In this document: one piece after another, positions 6,663 through 15,696 of the stretch
How positions within the stretch are numbered: position 1 is the stretch's first letter
Layout of the letters: the number at the start of each line of letters is the position of its first letter
Assembly (NCBI GenBank): GCA_016292045.1
Contig: JAEEZX010000001.1
Location: 1 to 45,684, forward strand
DNA length: 45,684 nt
Reading direction: 5' to 3'
Source: Bacteroidaceae bacterium
GTDB lineage: Bacteria > Bacteroidota > Bacteroidia > Bacteroidales > Bacteroidaceae
The notes under the pieces: generated by a model
Seen by the model: the letters and a program-made list of their open reading frames with translations, nothing else
What the model was told of the DNA's origin: nothing
Databases searched by the model: none
Position numbers and translations under genes: made by a program

Positions 6663-8024
6663 CTATTTTGAGAAATACGAATATACTACTTGCATTTGCA
6701 GCGGATTGTCCTCTGTGCCGCATACGAGACGGGCCGACGAGGGCGATATATCATAGGATATAGATGTGTAAGTGTCAGAATTGGAAGTGGTGGAGACGGG
6801 AATGACGTCTACCCTGTTCCAGTCTTCGTCTGTGGAAATGCCCTGCGCCCTGAGGAGACGCAGACCTGTGATGAGACGCGTTATATTGGAGAACACGTAA
6901 GCGTTGTAGGAAGAGGAATAAGGCGTGATGTAGAAATAACGCTCGTCCTCATTCCATTTCTCCGTGAAGAATCTGTAACGCAGGCAGTGAGGCACGAGCA
7001 GGAGCTGCGAAGGAGGCACGAAGGCCATATCGTCCTTGGTGTAGACCTGCAGGGTGAGAGCACACATCGAGATGCTGTCCCTCTCGTGTCCGAAAAGCAT
7101 TTCGTCCACGGGAAGCGTGATGGCGGTGATCACTCCGTCGGGATTCTTCAGATAGGTGGTGTCCTCCACCTCACAGAGCGCCTTGCGGGAGACGGGGTCT
7201 GACACACGGGTGCACTGGAACACCTCCGGAGTGCCGCCGAAGCGCACATAGCCGTCGGTGTATTTGCCGCCCTCCATATAGGAGAAGCATACGTCCAGGG
7301 CAGAGACGGAAACATTTATCATAGTGCCCTCGCTGTTGCTGACCTTGCAATACACGCCGGGGAAGACATTGTCACGGAAGAGGTTGTTGTCCTGAAACCA
7401 CTCCGGATGCTCGTAGTACTGCTTTATCATCCTGCTGCCTATCGCCGGATCGATGGGGATGCGGACAGCGTGGTCGTGGGTGGAGGAATAGAGCTCATCG
7501 TCGCTGATGGTGTGGTCGTAGAATGTGAACATACGTCCGCCGATGCACTCCGAGAGGTCTGCCACAGAGTCCTCGCGGAAGGTGATGCCCTGCAGCTCCC
7601 ACAGCTTCTTCTGGTCGGGCTGCATACGGTATACCTCAATCTTCATGGGATTGTTGAGGTCGCCGTAGGCCTCGTTGACAAAGAGGACGAGCTCAATGCT
7701 GTCACAAACAAACTCCTCGCCCTCTTTCTTCATAACAGAACTGCTGGGCAAGGAGAAACTCGGCTGTGTGACAAACTGTGTGGCAAACGATGCTTCTATC
7801 AGACCTTTTGTCTCCGGGTCGCGAATCGCACCTATATAACCGTATTTACTGTTGTAGGGCAGAGCTTTCAGATTGAGGCTGTCCGTCTTGGTGTAAACAT
7901 TGAATGTTGCAGAACTGGTGAATATCTCCTCATTGGTCTCAACGATGCCCAACGTACCCGTTGTCTCCGTGCAGGCACCAAGGAGAAGACAAAGACCTAT
8001 TAATCCTGTATATCTTTTAATCAT
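6663..8024 (-). CDS. DUF4270 lipoprotein, 453 aa
   Basis: Outer-surface or periplasmic lipoprotein of the DUF4270 family found in Bacteroidetes; no function is established. The chosen start, MIKRYTGLIGLCLLLGAC, gives a lipoprotein signal with lipobox LGAC. Longer upstream readings add an implausible leader and overlap the previous gene much further. With this start the overlap with the GT5 gene is 8 bases, which points to translational coupling. The mature part is beta-rich, with many short Tyr/Thr/Ser strands and no catalytic motif that I recognise. The GT5/DUF4270 neighbourhood next to panC recurs in Bacteroidales as far as I recall. Confidence 0.8.
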   Translation of the reverse strand: MIKRYTGLIGLCLLLGACTETTGTLGIVETNEEIFTSSATFNVYTKTDSLNLKALPYNSKYGYIGAIRDPETKGLIEASFATQFVTQPSFSLPSSSVMKKEGEEFVCDSIELVLFVNEAYGDLNNPMKIEVYRMQPDQKKLWELQGITFREDSVADLSECIGGRMFTFYDHTISDDELYSSTHDHAVRIPIDPAIGSRMIKQYYEHPEWFQDNNLFRDNVFPGVYCKVSNSEGTMINVSVSALDVCFSYMEGGKYTDGYVRFGGTPEVFQCTRVSDPVSRKALCEVEDTTYLKNPDGVITAITLPVDEMLFGHERDSISMCALTLQVYTKDDMAFVPPSQLLLVPHCLRYRFFTEKWNEDERYFYITPYSSSYNAYVFSNITRLITGLRLLRAQGISTDEDWNRVDVIPVSTTSNSDTYTSISYDISPSSARLVCGTEDNPLQMQVVYSYFSK

Positions 8025-8856
8025 CGTCATCATTCTTATCCGGATGTGACTCCTCCCAGACGTCATTGATAAATGAGACAAAGTGGGAAGCCCAGCTGTC
8101 TCCTTCTCCGGGAGCCGGCATAATAATTTTCTTGTGTTTCTCTGCAAACTCCAATAGCTCCGCAGAGGGAACAAACGGCGCAACGACATCAGAGAAATAG
8201 ACTCCGATGCGCTCGAAGTCTGCCATCGTGCACAGCTCCACCTTTGCGAGAGCGTCCATCGTGGCCCCGCGATGAGAGAGTATGCCTACGAGATTCTTCG
8301 GCATGTTGGCCTTGAAGGGAATGGCAGACGGGGTGTACACTATCTTGCAGTCGCGGAACGCAGGCTCCGAGGCAAAAGCCTTGCGGATGTAGAAAGGCAT
8401 CATTGCCGTGATCCATCCTATGCAATGCACCACATCGGGAGCCCAGCCCCATTTCTTGACCGTCTCCACAACACCGCGTGCAAAGAATGTAGCGCGCTCG
8501 GGATTGTCCTTGTATTCGTTGCCCTTGTGGTCGGCGTAGAAACCGCGCTTTCCGAAATATTCGTCATTGTCGATGAAATAGACCTGAGCCCGGGTGCCGG
8601 GAATGGAGGCCACCTTGATGAGCAGGTTGTGGTCCGTGCGGTCGATGATGATATTCTGTCCGGAGAGCCTTATTACTTCGTGCAACTGATTGCGACGATC
8701 GTTGATACCGCCCCACTTGGGCATAAACGTGCGTGCCTCAGCACCGCCTTCCAGCGACTTCGGAATCAAATCCCTGCACAGCGTGGCAAAAGCACTGGGG
8801 TCAAGGAAAGGTTCTGTCTCCTGGACAATAAAAAGGTATTTTTTGACCGCTTTCAT
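8017..8856 (-). CDS. GT5 starch/glycogen-synthase N-terminal-domain protein, 279 aa
   Basis: Resembles only the first Rossmann half of glycogen/starch synthases (GT5). KYLFIVQETEPFLDPSAFAT takes the place of the usual opening, followed by GGAEARTFMPKWGGIND, VYFIDNDEYFGKRGFY, DVVHCIGWITAMMPFYI and KIVYTPSA. The second GT-B half, which carries the catalytic Glu and ADP-glucose contacts, is absent, and the protein ends in an Asp-rich tail. It probably does not make glycogen by itself; a regulatory or partner role is possible. It is transcribed away from panC from a box at 8882-8889 and overlaps the DUF4270 gene by 8 bases. Confidence 0.78.
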   Translation of the reverse strand: MKAVKKYLFIVQETEPFLDPSAFATLCRDLIPKSLEGGAEARTFMPKWGGINDRRNQLHEVIRLSGQNIIIDRTDHNLLIKVASIPGTRAQVYFIDNDEYFGKRGFYADHKGNEYKDNPERATFFARGVVETVKKWGWAPDVVHCIGWITAMMPFYIRKAFASEPAFRDCKIVYTPSAIPFKANMPKNLVGILSHRGATMDALAKVELCTMADFERIGVYFSDVVAPFVPSAELLEFAEKHKKIIMPAPGEGDSWASHFVSFINDVWEESHPDKNDDDD

Positions 8857-8881
8857 TGTAATGACGACATTTTATCGGGCG

Positions 8882-8889
8882 CAAAATTA
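8882..8889 (-). promoter_or_regulatory. -7 box for the GT5-DUF4270-carB operon
   Basis: TAATTTTG on the minus strand, 25 bases before the GT5 ATG, a full TAnnTTTG match. No other box is seen in the short gaps before carB or the last gene, so it may serve all four. Confidence 0.55.
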
Positions 8890-8995
8890 CAAAAAAAAAA
8901 CGAGGTGGAAGGTCTTGTTGTTTCTATTTTTTTTAAAATAGTATCTTTTTTATGCATTTTCCCTTGAAAAATTTCTTTGTTTGAAGAAAACTCTG

Positions 8996-9003
8996 TTACT
9001 TTG
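8996..9003 (+). promoter_or_regulatory. Probable -7 box for panC
   Basis: TTACTTTG fits seven of eight positions of TAnnTTTG and ends 8 bases before the panC ATG, leaving almost no leader. TTTG words lie upstream but not at the best spacing. Confidence 0.35.
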
Positions 9004-9011
9004 CACTTCAT

Positions 9012-9854
9012 ATGCGAGTGATTAATACTATTCAAGATTTAAAAACTTGTCTTTCTGAAGCCAGAAAGGCAGGTAAAAGCATAGGACTTGTACCTACAAT
9101 GGGAGCCTTGCACGAAGGGCACGCATCGCTGGTGCGCCGCAGCGTCAGGGAGAACGACATAACGGTGGTGAGCATCTTCCTTAACCCGACACAGTTCAAC
9201 GACCCGAAGGACCTGGAGAGATATCCGCGCACTCTCGAGGCAGACAGCAGGCTGCTGGAACAGTGCGGAGCACAGGTGGCGTTCGCACCGAGCGTGAAGG
9301 AGATATATCCGGAACCCGATACGAGGCACTTCTCCTACCCTCCCACAGACAGCGTGATGGAAGGCGAGCGCCGACCCGGACACTTCAACGGCGTGTGTCA
9401 GATTGTCTCCAAACTCTTCATGATGGTGGAACCGACCAGAGCGTATTTCGGGGAAAAGGATTTCCAGCAGATTTGCGTCATACGCCGTATGGCGGACGAC
9501 CTCGGATTCCGGCTGGAGATAGTGCCCTGCCCCGTCGTCCGTGAAGAGAGCGGACTGGCAATGAGTTCGCGCAACACTCTGCTGACAGCAGACGAGAAAG
9601 TGCTGGCCGCCAATATCTACCGCGTGATGAAGGAAAGTCTCAGCAAGGGACTCTCTGTGCGAGAAACGGAAGCGTGGGTGGTGAACGAGCTGAACAGCAT
9701 CGACGGTCTGGAGGTGGAATACTACAGCATCGTGGACGGAGACACGCTGGCCTCGGTGAACGACTGGAACGACGCCCCGCACATCGTGGGATGCATCACG
9801 GTGTACTGCGGCGCGACACCTATCCGGCTCATCGACCACATAAGATATAAATAA
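9012..9854 (+). CDS. panC: Pantoate--beta-alanine ligase, 280 aa
   Basis: Joins pantoate and beta-alanine with ATP to give pantothenate, the last step of vitamin B5 synthesis. The nucleotidyl-transferase signature is clear in LVPTMGALHEGHASLV (His34, His37). FLNPTQFNDPKDLERYPR, YFGEKDFQQ and the SSRN loop also match the family. Length is normal. panD follows after 39 bases, so the enzyme that makes its beta-alanine substrate is co-transcribed. It is divergent from the GT5 operon. Confidence 0.97.
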   Translation: MRVINTIQDLKTCLSEARKAGKSIGLVPTMGALHEGHASLVRRSVRENDITVVSIFLNPTQFNDPKDLERYPRTLEADSRLLEQCGAQVAFAPSVKEIYPEPDTRHFSYPPTDSVMEGERRPGHFNGVCQIVSKLFMMVEPTRAYFGEKDFQQICVIRRMADDLGFRLEIVPCPVVREESGLAMSSRNTLLTADEKVLAANIYRVMKESLSKGLSVRETEAWVVNELNSIDGLEVEYYSIVDGDTLASVNDWNDAPHIVGCITVYCGATPIRLIDHIRYK

Positions 9855-9893
9855 GGCAATTTTCTTATTTCTTCGATTTAAGACAACAGCAAT

Positions 9894-10244
9894 ATGACGA
9901 TAGAACTGCTTAAGAGCAAAATACACTGCGCCACAGTGACGGAGGCAAACCTCAACTACATGGGGAGCATCACCATCGACCGCGACCTCATGGATGCGGT
10001 GGGCATTGTTCCCGGAGAGCGTGTCTACATCGTGGACAACAACAACGGAGAGAGGTTTGACACATACACAATAGAAGGCAAGCGAGGCAGCGGATGCATC
10101 TGTCTGAACGGAGCTGCTGCCAGAAAGGCACAGGTGGGTGATACTGTCATCATCATGGCTTACGCCCGGATGACACCGGAGGAAGCCAAAACATTCCAAG
10201 CAAAGGTAATATTTCCGGAAAACAATAAAATCAACAAACAATGA
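9894..10244 (+). CDS. panD: Aspartate 1-decarboxylase proenzyme, 116 aa
   Basis: Makes beta-alanine from aspartate for the PanC reaction. The enzyme cleaves itself to form a pyruvoyl group; the processing site Gly24-Ser25 is present in [10 protein letters not shown]. The C-terminal Gly/Ala core ([21 protein letters not shown]) is typical. Length is normal. It overlaps the following epimerase gene by 4 bases (ATGA). Confidence 0.96.
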   Translation: MTIELLKSKIHCATVTEANLNYMGSITIDRDLMDAVGIVPGERVYIVDNNNGERFDTYTIEGKRGSGCICLNGAAARKAQVGDTVIIMAYARMTPEEAKTFQAKVIFPENNKINKQ

Positions 10245-10645
10245 AAATCTCAAGAATTGAACATCTGGGCATTGCAGTACAGAAGATAGAAGACGTGCTG
10301 CCCTATTTCGAAGGTGTGCTCGGCCTGAAGTGCTACAAGACCGAAGTGGTGGAAGACCAGAAGGTGAAGACCGCTTTCCTCAAGGTCGGCGAAGTGAAGC
10401 TCGAGCTGCTCGAACCCACTTGCCCCGAGAGCACCGTACAGAAATTCCTGGACAACGGCGGTCGCGGCATTCATCACGTGGCATTCAAGGTGGAAGACGG
10501 CGTGGGCGAAGCTCTTGCCTACTGTGACGCACAGGGCATCCGCCTTATCGACAAGGCTCCCCGCGGAGGTGCCGACGGTCTGCACATCGCATTCCTGCAT
10601 CCGAAGAGCACATGCGGCATCCTGACCGAACTCTGTGAAGAATAA
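10241..10645 (+). CDS. mce: Methylmalonyl-CoA epimerase, 134 aa
   Basis: Small vicinal-oxygen-chelate metalloenzyme that swaps the two forms of methylmalonyl-CoA in the succinate-propionate route. The metal ligands fit: His8 in RIEHLGIAV, Glu in the KLELLEP strand, His79 in RGIHHVAF and Glu near the end in GILTEL. Length is normal. In many Bacteroidetes it sits beside the carboxylase subunits of this route; here it is translationally coupled to panD and followed by pgk, so the partner genes must lie elsewhere. Confidence 0.92.
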   Translation: MKISRIEHLGIAVQKIEDVLPYFEGVLGLKCYKTEVVEDQKVKTAFLKVGEVKLELLEPTCPESTVQKFLDNGGRGIHHVAFKVEDGVGEALAYCDAQGIRLIDKAPRGGADGLHIAFLHPKSTCGILTELCEE

Positions 10646-10680
10646 ATCTTTTACATAACCCAATATTTTTTTAAAACACT

Positions 10681-11952
10681 ATGATGACTATTGATCAGTA
10701 CAAATTTGCCGGTAAGAAGGCAATCGTGCGTGTTGACTTCAACGTGCCCCTGAACGAGAATGGTGAAATCACCGACGACACCCGTATCCGCGGTGCTCTT
10801 CCCACCCTGAAGAAGATTCTTGCCGACGGCGGTGCAGTGATTATCATGAGCCACATGGGTAAGCCCAAAGGCAAGGTTAACCCCAAGATGTCTCTCGCAC
10901 AGATCAAGGACGCTGTGTCCAAGGCTCTCGGTTGCCCCGTAAGCTTCGCTCCCGACTGCGCCAAGGCTGCTGACGCTGCAAAGGCTCTGAAGATGGGTGA
11001 AGCTCTCCTGCTGGAGAACCTCCGCTTCTATCCCGAGGAGGAAGGCAAGCCCGTCGGTATCGACAAGGCAGATCCCGCATACGAGGATGCAAAGAAGGCT
11101 ATGAAGGCTTCTCAGAAGGAGTTCGCCAAGACTCTGGCCAGCTATGCTGACTGCTACGTGATGGATGCATTCGGCACAGCACACCGCAAGCACGCTTCCA
11201 CAGCTGTCATCGCCGACTATTTCGACGCAGACAACAAGATGCTCGGCTACCTCATGGAGAAAGAGGTGCAGGCTGTAGACAACGTTCTCTCCAACATCAA
11301 GCGTCCCTTCGTGGCTATCATGGGCGGCAGCAAGGTGAGCACCAAGATCGGTATCATCGAGAACCTGCTGGGCAAGGTGGACAAGCTCATCCTCTGCGGC
11401 GGTATGACATATACCTTCATGAAGGCTCACGGCGGCGAAATCGGTAACTCTATCGTTGAGCTCGACAAGCTGGATGTAGCTCTCGGCGTGGAGAAGATGG
11501 CAAAGGAGAACGGCGTAGAGCTGATTCTCGGTGAGGATTCCGTATGCTGCACAGGTTACGACTTCTCCACATTCTCTGTAAAGCCCGGCGCTGAAATCAA
11601 GGTGTTCCCCTCTAACGCTATCGAAGAAGGCTGGGACGGTCTGGATGCAGGTCCTGTCAGCCGCGAGAAGTTTGCAAAGGCTATCGAGGGTGCCAAGACA
11701 ATTCTGTGGAACGGTCCTGCAGGCTGCTTCGAATGCGAGGAGTTCACTCCCGGTTCACGTGCCGTTGGTGAGGCTGTTGCCAAGGCTACAGCTGAAGGTG
11801 CCTTCTCTCTGATTGGCGGCGGTGACTCCGTAGCTTGTGTAAACAAGTTCGGTCTGGCCGACAAGGTGAGCTACATCTCTACCGGCGGCGGTGCTCTTCT
11901 CGAGGCTATCGAGGGCAAGGTGCTTCCCGGTGTAGCAGCTATCAAGGGTTAA
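10681..11952 (+). CDS. pgk: Phosphoglycerate kinase, 423 aa
   Basis: Glycolytic enzyme that transfers phosphate from 1,3-bisphosphoglycerate to ADP. The signature [17 protein letters not shown], the substrate segment [10 protein letters not shown], and the C-terminal nucleotide loop GGGDSVA with STGGGALLE are all present. Two ATG codons stand side by side; either gives the same protein plus or minus one Met. Length is slightly above the usual 390-420. Codon choice is strongly biased towards AAG, GGT/GGC and CTC/CTG, as expected of a highly expressed gene. It begins 35 bases after mce. Confidence 0.97.
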   Translation: MMTIDQYKFAGKKAIVRVDFNVPLNENGEITDDTRIRGALPTLKKILADGGAVIIMSHMGKPKGKVNPKMSLAQIKDAVSKALGCPVSFAPDCAKAADAAKALKMGEALLLENLRFYPEEEGKPVGIDKADPAYEDAKKAMKASQKEFAKTLASYADCYVMDAFGTAHRKHASTAVIADYFDADNKMLGYLMEKEVQAVDNVLSNIKRPFVAIMGGSKVSTKIGIIENLLGKVDKLILCGGMTYTFMKAHGGEIGNSIVELDKLDVALGVEKMAKENGVELILGEDSVCCTGYDFSTFSVKPGAEIKVFPSNAIEEGWDGLDAGPVSREKFAKAIEGAKTILWNGPAGCFECEEFTPGSRAVGEAVAKATAEGAFSLIGGGDSVACVNKFGLADKVSYISTGGGALLEAIEGKVLPGVAAIKG

Positions 11953-11973
11953 ACTGATTGTAATTTCTGACAG

Positions 11974-12834
11974 ATGAGAAAAACATCCGTCATCAAATTA
12001 TTAAGTATAACACTATTCGCATTGGCCTCCTGCAACAGGCAGGAGGCCATGCTTTCTGAGTCTGAGCTCAGGCATCGGGATTCTCTGGCTCTTCATGTGG
12101 CTGTCCTGCCGATAGAGGACTGCCTTCCGCTGTATGTTGCAGAAGCGCGGGGGCTGGCAGACTCTGTGGGACTGGATTTGCGACTGATGCGTTACGATGC
12201 ACTTATGGATGTGGACACAGCTTATCTGCTGCGTCATGTGGAAGTGGCGTGGGAAGACAGTTTCCGCTTGGCAGCATATCGTTCCCGCCATCCTCATTTT
12301 GTACCCAGGAACGACAGTGTCGAAGCGGACACCTTGTGGGGAGCTACTCAAGGACGGCTTTTCTTTATTGCCTCAAGAAAGAGCAAGGTGAAGAAACTCA
12401 AGGACCTTGAAGAACGTATGGTGGCTGTCACACGATGGAGTCTCGTCGACAGCCTGTGTACAATGGCTGTTGATGCCGGAGGTGTGAATCAGCAGGATGT
12501 GTATCGTCCGCAAATAAATAATGTAAAACTGCGCGCACGCATGTTAAGGGAGAATCTGCTTGATTGCGCCATTCTTCCCGAACCGTATGCTTCGTGGGTG
12601 AAGGCGGAGAAACATCGTGTGCTGTATCAGTATCCGAAGAGTCTTCCGGAAAACGACAGCACCGGATTGCGCCGTTCCCGCATCACAGGTTTTTACGTCC
12701 GTAAGAGTGTTCTTCAGGATTCTATGCGACAAGTGCAATTGAAGCAGTTGGTCGACGTTTATATACAAGGCCAGAAGATTTTGCTTGAAGAAGGACTTTC
12801 TGCCCTCGACTCTCTCGACGTCTTCACCTTATAG
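11974..12834 (+). CDS. Lipoprotein resembling an ABC substrate-binding protein, 286 aa
   Basis: Signal peptide with lipobox LASC (Cys20). The mature part resembles the NMT1/taurine-nitrate class of periplasmic binding proteins: VAVLPIEDCLPLYVAEARGL at the start, a middle VAVTRWSLVD strand, and DCAILPEPYASW near residue 197, where family members often read EP. The ligand cannot be predicted and no permease or ATPase gene is next to it. It starts 21 bases after pgk and its end overlaps the convergent phospholipase D-like gene by six bases. Confidence 0.72.
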   Translation: MRKTSVIKLLSITLFALASCNRQEAMLSESELRHRDSLALHVAVLPIEDCLPLYVAEARGLADSVGLDLRLMRYDALMDVDTAYLLRHVEVAWEDSFRLAAYRSRHPHFVPRNDSVEADTLWGATQGRLFFIASRKSKVKKLKDLEERMVAVTRWSLVDSLCTMAVDAGGVNQQDVYRPQINNVKLRARMLRENLLDCAILPEPYASWVKAEKHRVLYQYPKSLPENDSTGLRRSRITGFYVRKSVLQDSMRQVQLKQLVDVYIQGQKILLEEGLSALDSLDVFTL

Positions 12835-14049
12835 CACTCCGTTGAATATTCTCATAAAGGTGCCGAAAAACCTTTGTCCCCGGGTGTAGAGCAGCGGGTA
12901 GTTTTCTTTTGTCATCTGTGTGGAGCGCGGGAGGTCGGCATCAAAGACACTCTGCAGTTTCTCCGTAAGTTCGGGACTCTTCATGAAAGCAGTCACTTCC
13001 CAGTCGAATTTCATACTTCTGCAGTCCATGTTTGCCGTTCCGACAGACGCAAGTGTGTCGTCTATCAGCATCACCTTGTCGTGGTGGAACGCCCCGTGAT
13101 AGAGATATATCTCAGCACCGCGTTTCTGCAGGCGATGCATCTCCACTCCCGACATATCTGTCGTGAATTCGTGGTCGCTGACGTATGACACCATATATTG
13201 AAGGCGCACACCTCTTTTGAGAGCTCTGTACAGAGATTTGCGCACTTTTCTGCAATGCATCGGATACGGATTCACGATTACGATACGATTTCGGGCTCCG
13301 TCGATTGCCGTAGCGAAAGCCTTCCTCATCGCAGCGCTCTTCTTTCCCGGTTCGCGACTTACCACATACGTCGTAATATTCTGAGATGCAACGGAACCGG
13401 CAGGAGTTTCCTTTAACGGCTTCCTGAGTTCCTGCTTTGTGGTCTTGTTCCACAAGAGCTCAAAGAGCTGTTCGTAGGCGTTTGCTATTTCCTCCCCGTG
13501 AAGACGTATGTGCATATCACGCCATCCGCCGATTCTCTTGCGTCCGTGAATATAATAGTCCGCAACATTGAATCCACCCGTGTAGCAGATTCTGCCGTCG
13601 ATGATAACTATCTTGCGATGGTCGCGATGCAAGGCGGTATTAATCCAGGGGAATTTCAACGGAGAGAATCCTGCCATCTCTATATTTCTCTCGCGCCACT
13701 TATTGATAAACGTCTCGTCGCAACCGGGCTTTTCTCCTTTGTTTCCGAAAGCATCGTAGAGAAGTTTCACTTCCACTCCGTTTGCAGCCCGTTCGGCCAA
13801 AGCTTCCAAAACGACATTACCGATGCTGTCGTTCCAGAATTTGTAGTATTCCACATGGATATACTCCTTCGCCTCTTTGATATGCTTCAAGAGGTCGGGG
13901 AATTTCGCGCGCCCGTCGGACATTATATGTGTACTGTCAGTGCGACAGCACATATATCCGGCATCCTTGAATTTCCTGAAGATGCTGTCTGTCTGACTAT
14001 TCGCCGCAAGCGAAACTGTCAACAATACCAAGAAGATGGTTGTTCTCAT
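12829..14049 (-). CDS. Phospholipase D-like / cardiolipin synthase-like secreted protein, 406 aa
   Basis: Two HKD motifs of the phospholipase D superfamily: HRKIVIIDG with CYTGGFN (His144, Lys146, Asp151) and HHDKVMLIDD with SVGTANMD in the second half. Cardiolipin synthases share this layout but usually have two N-terminal membrane helices. Here there is a cleavable-looking signal peptide (MRTTIFLVLLTVSLAANSQ), so the enzyme probably works in the periplasm. Exact substrate is uncertain. The start lies inside kdsD: the two genes overlap by 53 bases in different frames, with the signal peptide encoded in the shared stretch. Confidence 0.85.
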   Translation of the reverse strand: MRTTIFLVLLTVSLAANSQTDSIFRKFKDAGYMCCRTDSTHIMSDGRAKFPDLLKHIKEAKEYIHVEYYKFWNDSIGNVVLEALAERAANGVEVKLLYDAFGNKGEKPGCDETFINKWRERNIEMAGFSPLKFPWINTALHRDHRKIVIIDGRICYTGGFNVADYYIHGRKRIGGWRDMHIRLHGEEIANAYEQLFELLWNKTTKQELRKPLKETPAGSVASQNITTYVVSREPGKKSAAMRKAFATAIDGARNRIVIVNPYPMHCRKVRKSLYRALKRGVRLQYMVSYVSDHEFTTDMSGVEMHRLQKRGAEIYLYHGAFHHDKVMLIDDTLASVGTANMDCRSMKFDWEVTAFMKSPELTEKLQSVFDADLPRSTQMTKENYPLLYTRGQRFFGTFMRIFNGVL

Positions 14050-14947
14050 CTACTACTATTACGGCATGTATCTTGCGCTGATGCATAAGTGTCACCATCT
14101 CTTCCACCTTCGCTGTGGCTTTCACCATAACAGGATGCGGACTCATCACCTCCTTCACGGGAATACTGAAGAACGCAGCACCGTGCCGCTCTGTGGCCCT
14201 TCGGATGTCTCCGTCTGTAATGATGCCAGCTATCTTGTCGTCCGAAACGACCACTCCGAGTCCCAGTTTTCCCTTTGAGATAAGCAGGATGGCTTCTCCG
14301 AGAGTCAGCGACGGAGAGATTATAGGCAAATCATTTGTACGCATGACATCCTGCGCCGTGGTGAGCAGTTTGCGTCCCAGCGAACCGCCCGGATGATAGC
14401 GTGCGAAGTCTCTGTCCTGGAATCCCCTTGCCTCCATCAATGCGCAAGCAAGAGCGTCTCCCATCACGAGTTGTGCTGTGGTGCTGCTCGTGGGGGCCAG
14501 ATTCAGGGGACAGGCCTCCGAAGAAACGTGAGAATTGAGTATGCAGTCGCTGCTCTTTGCAAGAAGGCTGTCGGGGTTTCCTGTCATCGCTATCAGGGGG
14601 AAACCCTCGTTCTTGATGTACGGCACAAAACGCAACAGTTCGTCCGTCTGTCCGCTGTTGGAAATGGCCAGTATGACATCTCCCTTTGCTATCACGCCCA
14701 AATCCCCGTGATAGACATCGAGAGGATTGATATAGAAGGCCGGAGTGCCTGTAGAGGACATTGTGGCGGCAATCTTCACACCTATGTGTCCGCTTTTTCC
14801 CACACCTGTGACGAGAACCTTTCCTTTACAGTTGAGTATGATGTCAACAGCTTTGTCAAACTCCTCGTCTATATTCTGTATCAGAGCTATCACGGCATCC
14901 GATTCATCCTTGAGACAACGTCTTGCTATATCCTGGTATGATTTCAT
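13997..14947 (-). CDS. kdsD: Arabinose-5-phosphate isomerase (KdsD/KpsF type), 316 aa
   Basis: First enzyme of Kdo synthesis: ribulose 5-phosphate to arabinose 5-phosphate. The N-terminal SIS domain shows VLVTGVGKSGHIGVKIAATM and ISNSGQTDELL; two CBS domains follow from about residue 205 (DVMRTNDLPIISPS and VKEVMSPHPVMV). Length is standard. The end LLGIVDS is the normal family end, so the 53-base overlap with the next gene does not come from a lost stop. It overlaps kdsA by 4 bases, so the first two Kdo enzymes are coupled. Confidence 0.94.
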   Translation of the reverse strand: MKSYQDIARRCLKDESDAVIALIQNIDEEFDKAVDIILNCKGKVLVTGVGKSGHIGVKIAATMSSTGTPAFYINPLDVYHGDLGVIAKGDVILAISNSGQTDELLRFVPYIKNEGFPLIAMTGNPDSLLAKSSDCILNSHVSSEACPLNLAPTSSTTAQLVMGDALACALMEARGFQDRDFARYHPGGSLGRKLLTTAQDVMRTNDLPIISPSLTLGEAILLISKGKLGLGVVVSDDKIAGIITDGDIRRATERHGAAFFSIPVKEVMSPHPVMVKATAKVEEMVTLMHQRKIHAVIVVDENNHLLGIVDSFACGE

Positions 14948-15696
14948 ATCAAACTCTTTATTACGCCCTCCAAATCTTTCAGGTAGAGCATGTTAGGTCC
15001 GTCAGAGAGGGCATTGTCGGGATCCGGGTGCGTCTCGAAGAAGTAACCCGTAGCTCCGAAAGCCTTTGCGGCAAGTGCCATCATGGGCACATACTCTCTG
15101 TTGCCTCCCGTCTTGCCGCCGGCTGCTCCGGGACGCTGCACGCTGTGTGTGCAGTCCATCAGTACGCGCGGTGTGAAACGCAGCATATCGGGGATGTTGC
15201 GGAAGTCCACAGCAAGATTGTTGTATCCGCAGACATTGCCTCTTTCCGTGAGCCACACTTCCTTTCCTCCGGCTTCGTGCACCTTCTCCACGGGATACTT
15301 CATATCAAGCCCCGAGAGGAACTGTGCCTTCTTGATGTTCACCACCCTGCCCGTCTTCGCTGCTGCTACTAGCAAATCCGTCTGCCTGCACAGGAACGCG
15401 GGTATCTGCAGCACATCAATCACCTCTCCGGCTGCTTCCGCCTGACGGCTTTCGTGTATGTCGGTGACCAGCGGCAGGGAGAACTCCTCCTTGATGTCGG
15501 AGAGCATCTGCAGGCCTTTCTCCAGGCCCGGTCCTCTGTAGGAAGAGATGCTGGTGCGGTTTGCCTTATCGAACGATGCCTTGAAGTATATATCGAGGTC
15601 GTAGGTCTGACGCAGGCGCTTCACCTCCGCAGCCACCTCTCTGAGGCAGTCCATCGACTCGATGACACAGGGACCTGCTATGAATACCGGTTTCAT
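14944..15696 (-). CDS. kdsA: 3-deoxy-8-phosphooctulonate synthase, 250 aa
   Basis: Condenses arabinose 5-phosphate and phosphoenolpyruvate to Kdo-8-phosphate for lipopolysaccharide. Family signatures are KASFDKANRTS, SYRGPGLEKGL, IPAFLCRQTDLL and DCTHSVQRPG. Residue 10 is Cys in the AGPC segment, where the E. coli type has Asn; this marks the metal-dependent class. Slightly shorter than the E. coli enzyme, as usual in Bacteroidetes. Overlaps of 4 bases on both sides (kdsD, MaoC gene) show tight coupling. Confidence 0.95.
   Translation of the reverse strand: MKPVFIAGPCVIESMDCLREVAAEVKRLRQTYDLDIYFKASFDKANRTSISSYRGPGLEKGLQMLSDIKEEFSLPLVTDIHESRQAEAAGEVIDVLQIPAFLCRQTDLLVAAAKTGRVVNIKKAQFLSGLDMKYPVEKVHEAGGKEVWLTERGNVCGYNNLAVDFRNIPDMLRFTPRVLMDCTHSVQRPGAAGGKTGGNREYVPMMALAAKAFGATGYFFETHPDPDNALSDGPNMLYLKDLEGVIKSLI

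Noticed and set aside
9039..10253. 404-codon open frame opposite panC and panD
   Set aside because: It covers two well-identified genes on the other strand and reads as Cys/His-rich shadow sequence.
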